Below, one piece after another: positions 35,005 to 42,502 of a DNA stretch of 50,480 nt. The position numbers were made by a program, and so were the translations under genes. This stretch comes from Gemmatimonadota bacterium (GTDB lineage Bacteria; Gemmatimonadota; Gemmatimonadetes; Palauibacterales; Palauibacteraceae). Location of the stretch: positions 1 through 50,480 of the forward strand of contig JAJCZV010000048.1 of the NCBI GenBank assembly GCA_029262175.1. Direction: 5' to 3'. Position 1 is the first letter of the stretch, and each line of letters opens with the position of its first letter. The notes below the pieces were generated by a model. The model was not told where the DNA came from, ran no database searches, and worked only from the letters and a program-made list of their open reading frames with translations.

Positions 35005-36867
35005 GTGAGATCTGATAGTCAACGGATGTCGATGCGGCGTCAGCGCGGGAAGATGGCCGCGATCGCCGTGGGGGTGACCATCGCCCTCCTGGCTGCGGCC
35101 TTCTTTCGGCTACAACTCTTGAGCGGCGATCAGTACACGTTGCGATCGGAAGAGAATCGTCTTCGCGCGATCTCGCTGCCCGCGCCGAGGGGCACGATTT
35201 ACGATCGCAACGGTTTGGTGATCGCCGAGAACGTCCCCGGCTACGTCGTCTCGGTCCTTCCTGGACGGCGAGACACGATCGCATCCACGCTCAAGCGGTT
35301 GGCGGGACACTTGGACCTCTCGCGCGAGCGAGTCGACGAGTTGATCGCGACCAACCGCGCGCGACCCAACGAATCGCTCGAGGTGCTCGATGACGCGAGC
35401 TTTGCTCAAGTCACGTTTATCGAAGAGCGGCGCCCCCAGTTTCGGCGCGTCGTGGTGGAGCCGCGCCCACAGCGCCGCTATCCGAATGGGCCCGCGGTGG
35501 CGCACATCATCGGGTACGTGGGGCAGATCAGCCCCCTCGAGCTCGAGAATCCGCGGTACGAGGGATACGAGGCAGGCCGGACCATCGGCAAGGACGGGCT
35601 CGAGGCGCAGTACGAGCCTCTCTTAGCCGGGGATCGCGGCGTTCGATACGTCGAGGTGAACGCGCTCGGTTCGGTCGTGCGCGACTTTGATGTCGGGCGC
35701 GGGCAGCCGGCGATGCCGGGGAACGATCTCCAACTCGGCATCGATCTCGAGCTTCAAGTCATGGCGGACTCGATCTTTCCCGAGGGCATGCGGGGCGCGA
35801 TCGTCGCCATCGACCCCGCCAACGGCGAAGTCATCGTCGCGTACAGCCACCCGACGTTCGACCCCAACGGGTTTATCGGGGGGATTCCGACCTCGCTGTG
35901 GAACTCGCTTCGAGACGATCCCGACAAACCGATGCTCAACCGGGTGTCGACGGCGACGTACCCACCGGGCTCCACATGGAAGCTGGTGATGTCGACCATC
36001 GGCATGAAGACGCAGACCCTGACGATCGATACCCGCCACCAGCACGCCTGCGCCGGCAGTCTGAGATACGGCAACCGTGCGTTTCGATGCTGGAAGTCGT
36101 CGGGTCACGGGAGCCTGGATCTTTCCGGCGCGATCAAGAACTCGTGCAACGTCTATTTCTATCAAGTAGGCCAAGGCATCGGCCTCGATCCGCTCATGGC
36201 CGGCGTCGAGGCCCTCGGCTTCGGCGAGCGAACGGGAATCGATCTTCCGTTCGAGATGGCGGGCAGATTTCCGCAATCCCGGGACTACTTCGATCAGCAG
36301 TATGGTCCACGAGGGTGGACCGAGTCGGTGGTGTGGAATCTGTCGATCGGTCAGGGCGAGAATGACCAAACGATGCTCGGGATGGCCCGTTTTTACGCGG
36401 CGCTCGCAACCGGGGAGTCACCGGTGCGCCCGCACTTCGCCCGCTACGAAAACCTGGCCGAACAACGGGTCGACTGGGACCTGGATCTTCCGGAGGCGCG
36501 ACGCATCGAGTTGGTAGATGCCATGGCTCGGGTGGTGAACGAACCGGGCGGAACGGCGTACGGAAATCGACTCCAAAAGTGGACGTTGGCCGGCAAGACC
36601 GGGACGGCGCAGAACCCCCACGGCGCCCCGCACTCGGTGTTCCTAGGGTTCGCGCCAGCCTACGACCCCCGAGTGGTCGTCGCCGCCATCGTCGAGCAGG
36701 GTCACCCGGATGGAAGACCGTCGCTCGCCGTCCCGCTCGCGTCCCGCATCGTAAACCGATATCTGGAGTCGATCGGCATCCCGCCCGAGGAGACGCCCGG
36801 CCAACGGCCGGTCGTCGCGGCGCCGGCGGGCGTCGTCGTCACGGCGCCCGAGGTCATTTCGCCGTGA
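35005..36867 (+). CDS. mrdA: Penicillin-binding protein 2 (elongasome transpeptidase)
   Basis: Class B PBP that crosslinks peptidoglycan during elongation, working with RodA. The 620-residue protein has an N-terminal membrane helix (about 17-36), the dimerisation domain with PRGTIYDRNG, then the transpeptidase with the nucleophile Ser323 in PPGSTWKL, SCN in KNSCNVYFY, and KTGT starting at Lys531. The GTG at 35005 follows GGGGAGGG; ATG codons at 35026 and 35032 are alternatives. The stop overlaps rodA (GTGA). Confidence 0.95.
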   Translation: MRSDSQRMSMRRQRGKMAAIAVGVTIALLAAAFFRLQLLSGDQYTLRSEENRLRAISLPAPRGTIYDRNGLVIAENVPGYVVSVLPGRRDTIASTLKRLAGHLDLSRERVDELIATNRARPNESLEVLDDASFAQVTFIEERRPQFRRVVVEPRPQRRYPNGPAVAHIIGYVGQISPLELENPRYEGYEAGRTIGKDGLEAQYEPLLAGDRGVRYVEVNALGSVVRDFDVGRGQPAMPGNDLQLGIDLELQVMADSIFPEGMRGAIVAIDPANGEVIVAYSHPTFDPNGFIGGIPTSLWNSLRDDPDKPMLNRVSTATYPPGSTWKLVMSTIGMKTQTLTIDTRHQHACAGSLRYGNRAFRCWKSSGHGSLDLSGAIKNSCNVYFYQVGQGIGLDPLMAGVEALGFGERTGIDLPFEMAGRFPQSRDYFDQQYGPRGWTESVVWNLSIGQGENDQTMLGMARFYAALATGESPVRPHFARYENLAEQRVDWDLDLPEARRIELVDAMARVVNEPGGTAYGNRLQKWTLAGKTGTAQNPHGAPHSVFLGFAPAYDPRVVVAAIVEQGHPDGRPSLAVPLASRIVNRYLESIGIPPEETPGQRPVVAAPAGVVVTAPEVISP

Positions 36868-38078
36868 ACTGGGACCGCCGGATTCCCGGTTTGGGCGACC
36901 TGAGGTTGCTGGCGCTGATGCTGTTCATGACAGCGCTCGGGATGGCCATGATCTATTCAGCCGGACAAGTCGAGGTCCGGTCGGTCGCGACGGGGATCTG
37001 GGTGCGCCAGTTCGCCTGGTTTTGCGTGGGCGCGGTCGCCTTCGTCGTGACCTCTCGGCTGCCGCTGCGGTTTCTGGAATGGCTTGCGCCCGCGCTCTAT
37101 GGATTGTCTTTGGGCCTGTTGGTCTTGGTTCTCTTCATCGGCACGGGTCCCCAGGGAAGTTGGTTGGAGCTGGGTCCCGGTCGGTTACAGCCGGCAGAAG
37201 TGGCGAAATTCGGAACGATTCTCATGCTCGCTCGGGTACTGAGCGCGAAAGAACTCGAATTCCAGAATCTCTCGCAGCTCGTGCGACCGGTCGTCATCGT
37301 CCTCGTTCCGTTCGCGCTTGTTCTGCTGCAACCGGATCTGGGTAGCGCCATTATCTTCGGCGTCATTCTGATTGCCGCGCTCTTTTGGGCGGGCGTTCCG
37401 CTCGTCAAAATCTTCCTGCTCGTGAGCCCCGCATTCAGCCTGCTGCTCGGCTTCAATTGGATCGTATGGGGGATCTGGTTCTTGATCGTCGCCGCATCTC
37501 TCTATGTCCATCGCCCGTTTATTCTCGAGTCGGTGAGTGTCATCCTGGCCAATTTTGCGGCGGGAGCCTTGACGCTCCGTCTTTGGAACAGTTTGGCGGA
37601 GTACCAGCAGGATCGACTCCTGGTGTTCATGAATCCGGAGGTGGATCCGCAAGGATCCGGTTGGCATCTGATCCAATCAAAGGTGGCCATCGGGTCCGGT
37701 GGCCTCTTCGGGCAGGGCTTTGCTGCCGGACCGCAAAAGCGGCTCGCGTTTCTTCCAGAACAACACACGGACTTCGTATTCTCGGTCGTCGGCGAAGAAC
37801 TAGGGTTCGTTGGCGTCCTGTTCTTTCTCGGTCTGTTCTGCGCGCTTCTTTGGCGCATGCTTCGCGTCGCGACGGATTCGACCGACGATTTCGGGAGCAC
37901 GCTGACGTTTTGCCTGTTCGGCGTGTTGTTCGCGCACCTGGTCGTCAACCTCGGCATGACCGTCGGGATGCTGCCGATCACGGGTCTTCCGCTCCCGCTC
38001 ATTAGCTATGGGGGCAGCTTCCTGTTGTTGTTGTATGCCGGGTTTGGCGTGGTCCAGCGGGTGGCCGCCGAGCGGTGA
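36864..38078 (+). CDS. rodA: Peptidoglycan glycosyltransferase RodA (SEDS family)
   Basis: Polymerises lipid II during elongation in complex with PBP2. The 404-residue product has about ten membrane helices, with the SEDS motifs QPDLGSAIIF, PEQHTDFVFSVVGEELGFVG and the C-terminal GLPLPLISYGGS. The start is GTG inside the mrdA stop. This closes the elongation operon. Confidence 0.95.
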   Translation: MNWDRRIPGLGDLRLLALMLFMTALGMAMIYSAGQVEVRSVATGIWVRQFAWFCVGAVAFVVTSRLPLRFLEWLAPALYGLSLGLLVLVLFIGTGPQGSWLELGPGRLQPAEVAKFGTILMLARVLSAKELEFQNLSQLVRPVVIVLVPFALVLLQPDLGSAIIFGVILIAALFWAGVPLVKIFLLVSPAFSLLLGFNWIVWGIWFLIVAASLYVHRPFILESVSVILANFAAGALTLRLWNSLAEYQQDRLLVFMNPEVDPQGSGWHLIQSKVAIGSGGLFGQGFAAGPQKRLAFLPEQHTDFVFSVVGEELGFVGVLFFLGLFCALLWRMLRVATDSTDDFGSTLTFCLFGVLFAHLVVNLGMTVGMLPITGLPLPLISYGGSFLLLLYAGFGVVQRVAAER

Positions 38079-38208
38079 CCAGGCGCTTCGAACACGCCCG
38101 GCCAGAGCACGACTCCGGCGGGGTCCGGTCGCACTGACCCACGCCGGATCCGGGACGTTCACGTATATTACGCTGGGTCCGATCCGTATCCCGAACCCCG
38201 AGGACCTG

Positions 38209-39045
38209 GTGTCCTGGTTTAAGAAGCCCAAACAGAAGCTCGTTTCGCAGAAGCGGGAATTACCCGGCGAGATGTGGGACAAATGCGCCGGCTGCGGTGA
38301 GATCCTCTATAGCGGCCGGCTCGAGGAGAGCCTTCATGTGTGCCCGAATTGCGGGCATCACTTCCGCATCACGGCCGAGTCGTACGAAGCGCTGCTTCTC
38401 GATGGTGGGCGACTGCAGGAGCTGTATGACTCACACCTTCGGTCGTCAGACCCGCTGAAATTCGAAGATTCCAAGCGCTATCGCGATCGAATCGCTCAGG
38501 CGGTGGCTCGCGGTGGCGAGCACGATGCGATCCGTACCGGGTGGGGTACCCTCGACGGACGCGAGATCCATCTCGGCACGATGGACTTTCAGTTTATCGG
38601 CGGGTCGATGGGCTCGGTGGTCGGAGAGAAGATTCGTCGACTCGCGCTCCGATCGGTCGACACCGGTCGACCGCTGGTCCTCATCTCGGCTTCCGGTGGG
38701 GCGCGGATGCAAGAAGGAATTCTGTCTCTCATGCAAATGGCGAAAACGGCCGCGGCGTTGGAGCAGCTGGCCGAGGCTCGTATCCCGTATATCAGTCTGT
38801 TGACCAACCCGACGACGGGGGGGGTGACGGCGTCGTTCGCCATGCTTGGAGATGCGATTCTCGCCGAGCCCGGAGCGCTGATCGGATTCGCGGGGCCGCG
38901 CGTCATCAAGGAGACGATCCGTCAGGACCTGCCCGACGGTTTTCAAACGGCGGAGTTTCTGGAGGAGCACGGGATGTTGGACCGTATCGTCCCGCGCCAC
39001 GAGCTACGGGGCGCCATAGGTCGGCTCCTCGAGCATATGTGTTAG
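38209..39045 (+). CDS. accD: Acetyl-CoA carboxylase carboxyltransferase subunit beta
   Basis: Carboxyltransferase half that makes malonyl-CoA for fatty-acid synthesis. The 278-residue protein has the N-terminal zinc ribbon with Cys26, Cys29, Cys45 and Cys48, and the crotonase-like core with SASGGARMQEG, TTGGVTASFAMLGD and GFAGPRVIKET. The GTG at 38209 (MSWFKKPKQ) follows GAGGA and matches the family start. Its TAG stop codon is the first three bases of the inverted-repeat element. A TATATT at 38164 may be a -10 box without clear -35. Confidence 0.95.
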   Translation: MSWFKKPKQKLVSQKRELPGEMWDKCAGCGEILYSGRLEESLHVCPNCGHHFRITAESYEALLLDGGRLQELYDSHLRSSDPLKFEDSKRYRDRIAQAVARGGEHDAIRTGWGTLDGREIHLGTMDFQFIGGSMGSVVGEKIRRLALRSVDTGRPLVLISASGGARMQEGILSLMQMAKTAAALEQLAEARIPYISLLTNPTTGGVTASFAMLGDAILAEPGALIGFAGPRVIKETIRQDLPDGFQTAEFLEEHGMLDRIVPRHELRGAIGRLLEHMC

Positions 39046-39065
39046 AAGCCTGTTGAAGAAGTACG
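39043..39065 (+). repeat. Left terminal inverted repeat
   Basis: Twenty-three bases, exact reverse complement of 39273-39295. Contains the accD stop codon TAG at its first position. Confidence 0.95.
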
Positions 39066-39074
39066 ACGGGCCGC

Positions 39075-39125
39075 GTACCGGCGCCACGAGTCCCAACGAT
39101 GGAGATGGGGTCGTGCCGCCGGTAC
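39075..39125 (+). repeat. Hairpin 1 of the element
   Basis: GTACCGGCG pairs with CGCCGGTAC; after a C-C mismatch CACGA pairs with TCGTG, and TCCC with GGGG inside, leaving a 12-base loop. In total about 18 pairs with one mismatch and one bulge. Confidence 0.8.
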
Positions 39126-39138
39126 CCGTCGGTCATGC

Positions 39139-39166
39139 GTGCCCGGGCTACGTGTGGAACGGGCAC
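39139..39166 (+). repeat. Hairpin 2 of the element
   Basis: GTGCCCG at 39139-39145 and CGGGCAC at 39160-39166, seven perfect pairs with a 14-base loop. Confidence 0.75.
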
Positions 39167-39173
39167 AGGGGGT

Positions 39174-39252
39174 TGCGTGGTTGATCCGGCGTTGCTCGTC
39201 CTCGACGTAGCTATGGCTATGACTCGTCCTCGCGCCTTGGCTGAACCACGCA
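39174..39252 (+). repeat. Hairpin 3 of the element with internal direct repeats
   Basis: TGCGTGGTT (39174-39182) pairs with AACCACGCA (39244-39252), then GGCG with CGCC further in. The apical part holds CTCGTCCTCG twice (39195-39204 and 39223-39232) and GCTATG twice in tandem (39210-39221). Confidence 0.75.
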
Positions 39253-39272
39253 AGACCCTGCGCGCGGCTCGC

Positions 39273-39295
39273 CGTACTTCTTCAACAGGCTTCTA
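39273..39295 (-). repeat. Right terminal inverted repeat
   Basis: Exact reverse complement of the left end; the final TA borders the remaining folC upstream sequence. Confidence 0.95.
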
Positions 39296-39390
39296 GGGTC
39301 ATTTCGGAGTCAAAAGATGGCCTGGCCGCGCTTCTCGCGGACCGACCCGTCACGGCTTCGCGTTGGGGACTCGAGCGGATCGAATCGCTC

Positions 39391-40587
39391 GTGGCGGAAC
39401 TGGGCCACCCCGAGCAAGCCTTTGAATCCTTCCACATCGCGGGCACGAACGGGAAGGGTTCGACGGCCGCATTTGCCTGTTCTGTCCTGCGAGCAGCGGG
39501 AACTCGGACGGGGCTCTATACCTCGCCACACCTCGCGGACTTTCGGGAGCGGATCCAGATCGACGGTCGCTGGGTCAGTCGAGAAGCGATCGACCGCGCC
39601 GCCCGCCGTCTCCTCGACTCCAAAACGGTTGCGGAGGCTACGTATTTCGAGGTGGCCACCGCGCTCGCGTTCGTCTGTTTCGCCGAGGCCGGGGTCGAAA
39701 CGGCGGTGATCGAAACGGGGCTCGGTGGGCGTTTGGACGCGACGAGCGTCGTGCAGCCGGTGGGCACGGCGATCACGACCATTCAGCTCGATCACACGGA
39801 CCTTCTCGGTGGCACGCGGGAGGCGGTGGCTCGGGAGAAGGCCGGGATCTTCAAGTCGGGTGTCCCTGTGAGCCTCGGGCGGATCGAAGGGCCGGCGCTG
39901 GACGTGTTGTTGGAACGCGCAGACGAGGTGGGAGCCGCGGTGCAGCGTTTGGGCCCAGACGCCGATGCGGAGGACGTGACGGTTGGGGAAGGCGGCACCG
40001 TATTCACATACCGGTCTGCCCGGTGGCCCAGCGGATTCCGTCTCTCGACCGTCCTGATCGGTCGGCACCAGGCGGACAACGCTGCGCTTGCCCTGTTGAT
40101 GCTCGAACGCGCGCGCCCACGGTTGTCCGAGGAGGCGGTGAAGGGGGGGATCGCGTCCGCCCAGATCCCCGGTCGATTCGAGACGATTCGCTCTGGAGAG
40201 GCGACGTGGATCTTCGATATCGCCCATAACCCCGAGGGCGTCGCTACGTTGAACCGAACGCTGCGTGTCGTGGCGCCCCCGCGGCCGTGGATCGCCGTGG
40301 TGGCGATCCTCGCGGATAAGCCCTGGGGCGATATGTTAGCAGGCATCCGGGCGGAGGTAGACGGCCTGGTCGTGACGCAGGCCAACTCGTCGCCGGAGCC
40401 CCGCCGATGGGACTTGAAGCAGGTTGGCAGGGCCCTGGCGGACGCACCGGGCCCCGAGGTTCGGGTAGTAGAGCATCTCGAGGCGGCGCTCGCGACGGCG
40501 CGTGATCTGTGTGGCACGGGGACCGTGCTCGTGACCGGTTCCGCTCACACGGTTGGGGATGCGCGAAGCATGTTGGGCGCCCGATAG
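39391..40587 (+). CDS. folC: Folylpolyglutamate synthase / dihydrofolate synthase, start unclear
   Basis: Adds glutamate to dihydropteroate and folates. From the first usual start codon (GTG at 39391) it has 398 residues, with HIAGTNGKGSTA, ETGLGGRLDATSVV and LDHTDLLG motifs and a complete C-terminal Mur-ligase-like domain. Family-like sequence (LAALLADRP, RWGLERIESL) continues upstream in the same frame to about 39322, but no ATG, GTG or TTG lies there. The frame stays open without a usual start back to a stop in the element. A good GGAG/ATG pair at 39306/39317 is in a different frame. The start may be CTG or ATT, or have been lost by an indel. accD-folC is a standard pair. Confidence 0.88.
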   Translation: MAELGHPEQAFESFHIAGTNGKGSTAAFACSVLRAAGTRTGLYTSPHLADFRERIQIDGRWVSREAIDRAARRLLDSKTVAEATYFEVATALAFVCFAEAGVETAVIETGLGGRLDATSVVQPVGTAITTIQLDHTDLLGGTREAVAREKAGIFKSGVPVSLGRIEGPALDVLLERADEVGAAVQRLGPDADAEDVTVGEGGTVFTYRSARWPSGFRLSTVLIGRHQADNAALALLMLERARPRLSEEAVKGGIASAQIPGRFETIRSGEATWIFDIAHNPEGVATLNRTLRVVAPPRPWIAVVAILADKPWGDMLAGIRAEVDGLVVTQANSSPEPRRWDLKQVGRALADAPGPEVRVVEHLEAALATARDLCGTGTVLVTGSAHTVGDARSMLGAR

Positions 40588-40647
40588 CGCCGGGTACGCG
40601 AACGACGTAGTAGCACGAAACAACGACATCAAACAGGAAGACGGCGA

Positions 40648-41073
40648 ATGCCATACGATCCGAATCTAGTACAGCCCATGCGGGACGAGCTCACACGCCT
40701 TGGCGTACGCGAGCTGCGCACCCGCGAAGAAGTCGACGAAGCCATGCTCGAGGACGTGGGGACGACCGTTGTCGTCGTGAACTCTGTCTGCGGCTGCGCA
40801 GCGCGTAACGCACGGCCGGCCATTGGTCTGGCCATGGCCCACGGCACCCAACCCGACCGCGTCGTGACCGTCTTTGCGGGTCAGGACGTGGACGCGACCG
40901 CTCGCGTCCGGGAGTTCTTTACGGGCGTTCGACCGTCCTCTCCGGCGGTGGGACTTCTCAAAAGAGGAGAACTCCAGTTCATGCTGGAGCGTCATCAAAT
41001 CGAGGGCCGCGAAGCAGGCGAGATCGCGGCCGATCTCATGGCGGCCTACGACGAATTCTGCGGAGACGCTTGA
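40648..41073 (+). CDS. Bacilliredoxin of the BrxA/BrxB (YphP/YqiW) family
   Basis: Thiol protein that removes bacillithiol or similar mixed disulfides from proteins. The 141-residue product has the signature SVCGCAARNARP with the active CGC (Cys48, Cys50), followed by the thioredoxin-like core (VVTVFAGQDVDAT) and a C-terminal helix. Whether this organism makes bacillithiol cannot be told from the window. An AGGAAG site lies ahead of the ATG. A strong terminator follows 49 bases after the stop. Confidence 0.9.
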   Translation: MPYDPNLVQPMRDELTRLGVRELRTREEVDEAMLEDVGTTVVVVNSVCGCAARNARPAIGLAMAHGTQPDRVVTVFAGQDVDATARVREFFTGVRPSSPAVGLLKRGELQFMLERHQIEGREAGEIAADLMAAYDEFCGDA

Positions 41074-41121
41074 GTCGCACGCAGACCCTGGCGGGCGTTC
41101 ACGAGGTTCAGACCAGCTGGG

Positions 41122-41152
41122 AGCCCCTCGCGCGTACGCGGGGGGCTTTTTT
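41122..41152 (+). terminator. Intrinsic terminator after the bacilliredoxin gene
   Basis: AGCCCCTCGCG pairs with CGCGGGGGGCT around a CGTA loop, eleven pairs with one G-T wobble, ending in six T. The strongest terminator in the window; it separates the accD-folC-brx unit from hisS. Confidence 0.93.
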
Positions 41153-41154
41153 CG

Positions 41155-41182
41155 TTGCGGCTGAGATCCCCGCCCGTAGATT
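41155..41182 (+). promoter_or_regulatory. Probable promoter of hisS, giving a nearly leaderless mRNA
   Basis: TTGCGG at 41155-41160 and TAGATT at 41177-41182, 16 bases apart. The ATG of hisS begins at 41192, nine bases after the -10 box, so the transcript would start at or just before the start codon. No ribosome binding sequence precedes hisS, which agrees with leaderless translation. Confidence 0.55.
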
Positions 41183-41191
41183 GCTCGGCCT

Positions 41192-42484
41192 ATGACCCCC
41201 AAGGAAATCCAGGGCCTCAAGGGCTTCCGAGACTTCTTTCCCGAGGAGTTCGCGCTGCGGCAGCACGTGTTCACCGCATGGCGGCGCGTGGGAGCCCGCT
41301 ACGGCTTTGCCGAGTATGACGGCCCGCCTCTGGAATCGCTGGATCTCTACACGAAGAAGTCCGGCGACGAGATCGTCGGCCAATTGTACCATTTCGTAGA
41401 CAAGGGCGGTCGACCCGTCGCGCTGCGTCCGGAGATGACCCCGACCTTCGCCCGCATGATTGCCTCGCGAGCATCAGCGCTGCCAAAGCCGATCCGCTGG
41501 TTTAGCATCCCGCAGCTGTTTCGGTACGAGCGGCCCCAGCGAGGCCGCCTTCGAGAGCACTTCCAGCTCAACATGGACATCGTGGGGGAGACGGACCCGC
41601 TTGCCGACGCCGAGATCATCGCGGCGGCGATCGATGCGCTGCGCGAGCTGGGACTCGACCATACGCACATCGTCGCACGGATCTCGGATCGGCAGCTTCT
41701 CTCCGCGATCTTGAACGCGAACGAGATTCCGGCTGCGGAGCACGCGATCGTCTTCGGCGCCCTGGACAAGCTTGAAAAGGAGGGGCCCGAAGCGATCAGG
41801 GTGCTTCTTCAGAAGGCTGGGCTGGACTCCGAGACCTCCACCCGGTTGCTGTCCCTCGAATCCGCATCGGTCGAGGACCTTCGCGCACAGTATTCAGAGG
41901 TCGAAGGGGTTCGGGTCGCCGCCGATCGCGTGTCGACCGTGATCTCCTACCTCGAAGCAGGTGGCTTTGGCGAGTATGTGCGGTTCGACGGCAGCTTGGT
42001 ACGCGGTCTGGCGTACTATACCGGAACGGTGTTCGAGATTTGGGAGCGCAGCGGAAAGCTACGAGCGGTCTGTGGTGGTGGTCGGTATGACGATCTGCTG
42101 GGCGCGCTCGGCGGTGTCCATCTTCCCGCGCTTGGCTTTGGCATGGGAGATGTCGTGCTGTGCGAACTCCTGAAAGATCTCGATCTGGTTCCGACCGAGG
42201 CAAGGCGGGTAGAGGACTACCTCATCTGCGTGACGGAAGCCGAGCGAGCACCCGCCCTCGAGTTGGCGAGGGCCCTGAGGGAACGCGGTAGACGCGTCAC
42301 ATACGATCTTCGCTTTCGCGCGGTGGGCAAACAACTCAAGGCGGCAAACCAGGCGGGGGCAGCGCGAGCCATCATCTTGGGCCCCGACGAGTTGGCGCGA
42401 GGCGTCGCATCGGTCCGCGACATGACTTCGGGCGAAGTAAGCGAGCGAACGCTCGAGTCCTTGAGGAAGGGTGACCACCATTAG
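41192..42484 (+). CDS. hisS: Histidyl-tRNA synthetase
   Basis: Class II synthetase for tRNA-His. The 430-residue protein begins with LKGFRDFFPEE, has motif 1 and 2 blocks (LRPEMTPTFARM, FRYERPQRGR, REHFQLNMDIVG), the histidine-pocket motif RGLAYYTGTVFEIW, and the C-terminal anticodon domain. Length is normal. It directly follows a strong terminator and a likely leaderless promoter. guaA follows after 18 bases. Confidence 0.96.
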   Translation: MTPKEIQGLKGFRDFFPEEFALRQHVFTAWRRVGARYGFAEYDGPPLESLDLYTKKSGDEIVGQLYHFVDKGGRPVALRPEMTPTFARMIASRASALPKPIRWFSIPQLFRYERPQRGRLREHFQLNMDIVGETDPLADAEIIAAAIDALRELGLDHTHIVARISDRQLLSAILNANEIPAAEHAIVFGALDKLEKEGPEAIRVLLQKAGLDSETSTRLLSLESASVEDLRAQYSEVEGVRVAADRVSTVISYLEAGGFGEYVRFDGSLVRGLAYYTGTVFEIWERSGKLRAVCGGGRYDDLLGALGGVHLPALGFGMGDVVLCELLKDLDLVPTEARRVEDYLICVTEAERAPALELARALRERGRRVTYDLRFRAVGKQLKAANQAGAARAIILGPDELARGVASVRDMTSGEVSERTLESLRKGDHH

Positions 42485-42502
42485 CGGGGGGAGGGAAGCG
42501 CG

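Larger units (their letters stand above)
39043..39295. mobile_element. 253-bp inverted-repeat element (MITE-like) between accD and folC
   Basis: The ends are perfect 23-bp inverted repeats (39043-39065 and 39273-39295), beginning TAGAAGCCTGTTGAAGAAG; with mismatches the pairing continues to about 33 bases. Both outer edges are TA, as in elements that duplicate a TA target. No open frame with similarity is inside. The interior folds into three hairpins and has two kinds of direct repeat. This is the design of a miniature inverted-repeat transposable element moved in trans; no transposase lies in the window. Removing it and one TA leaves accD with the same TAG stop. A folded non-coding RNA is an alternative reading. 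Confidence 0.75.
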
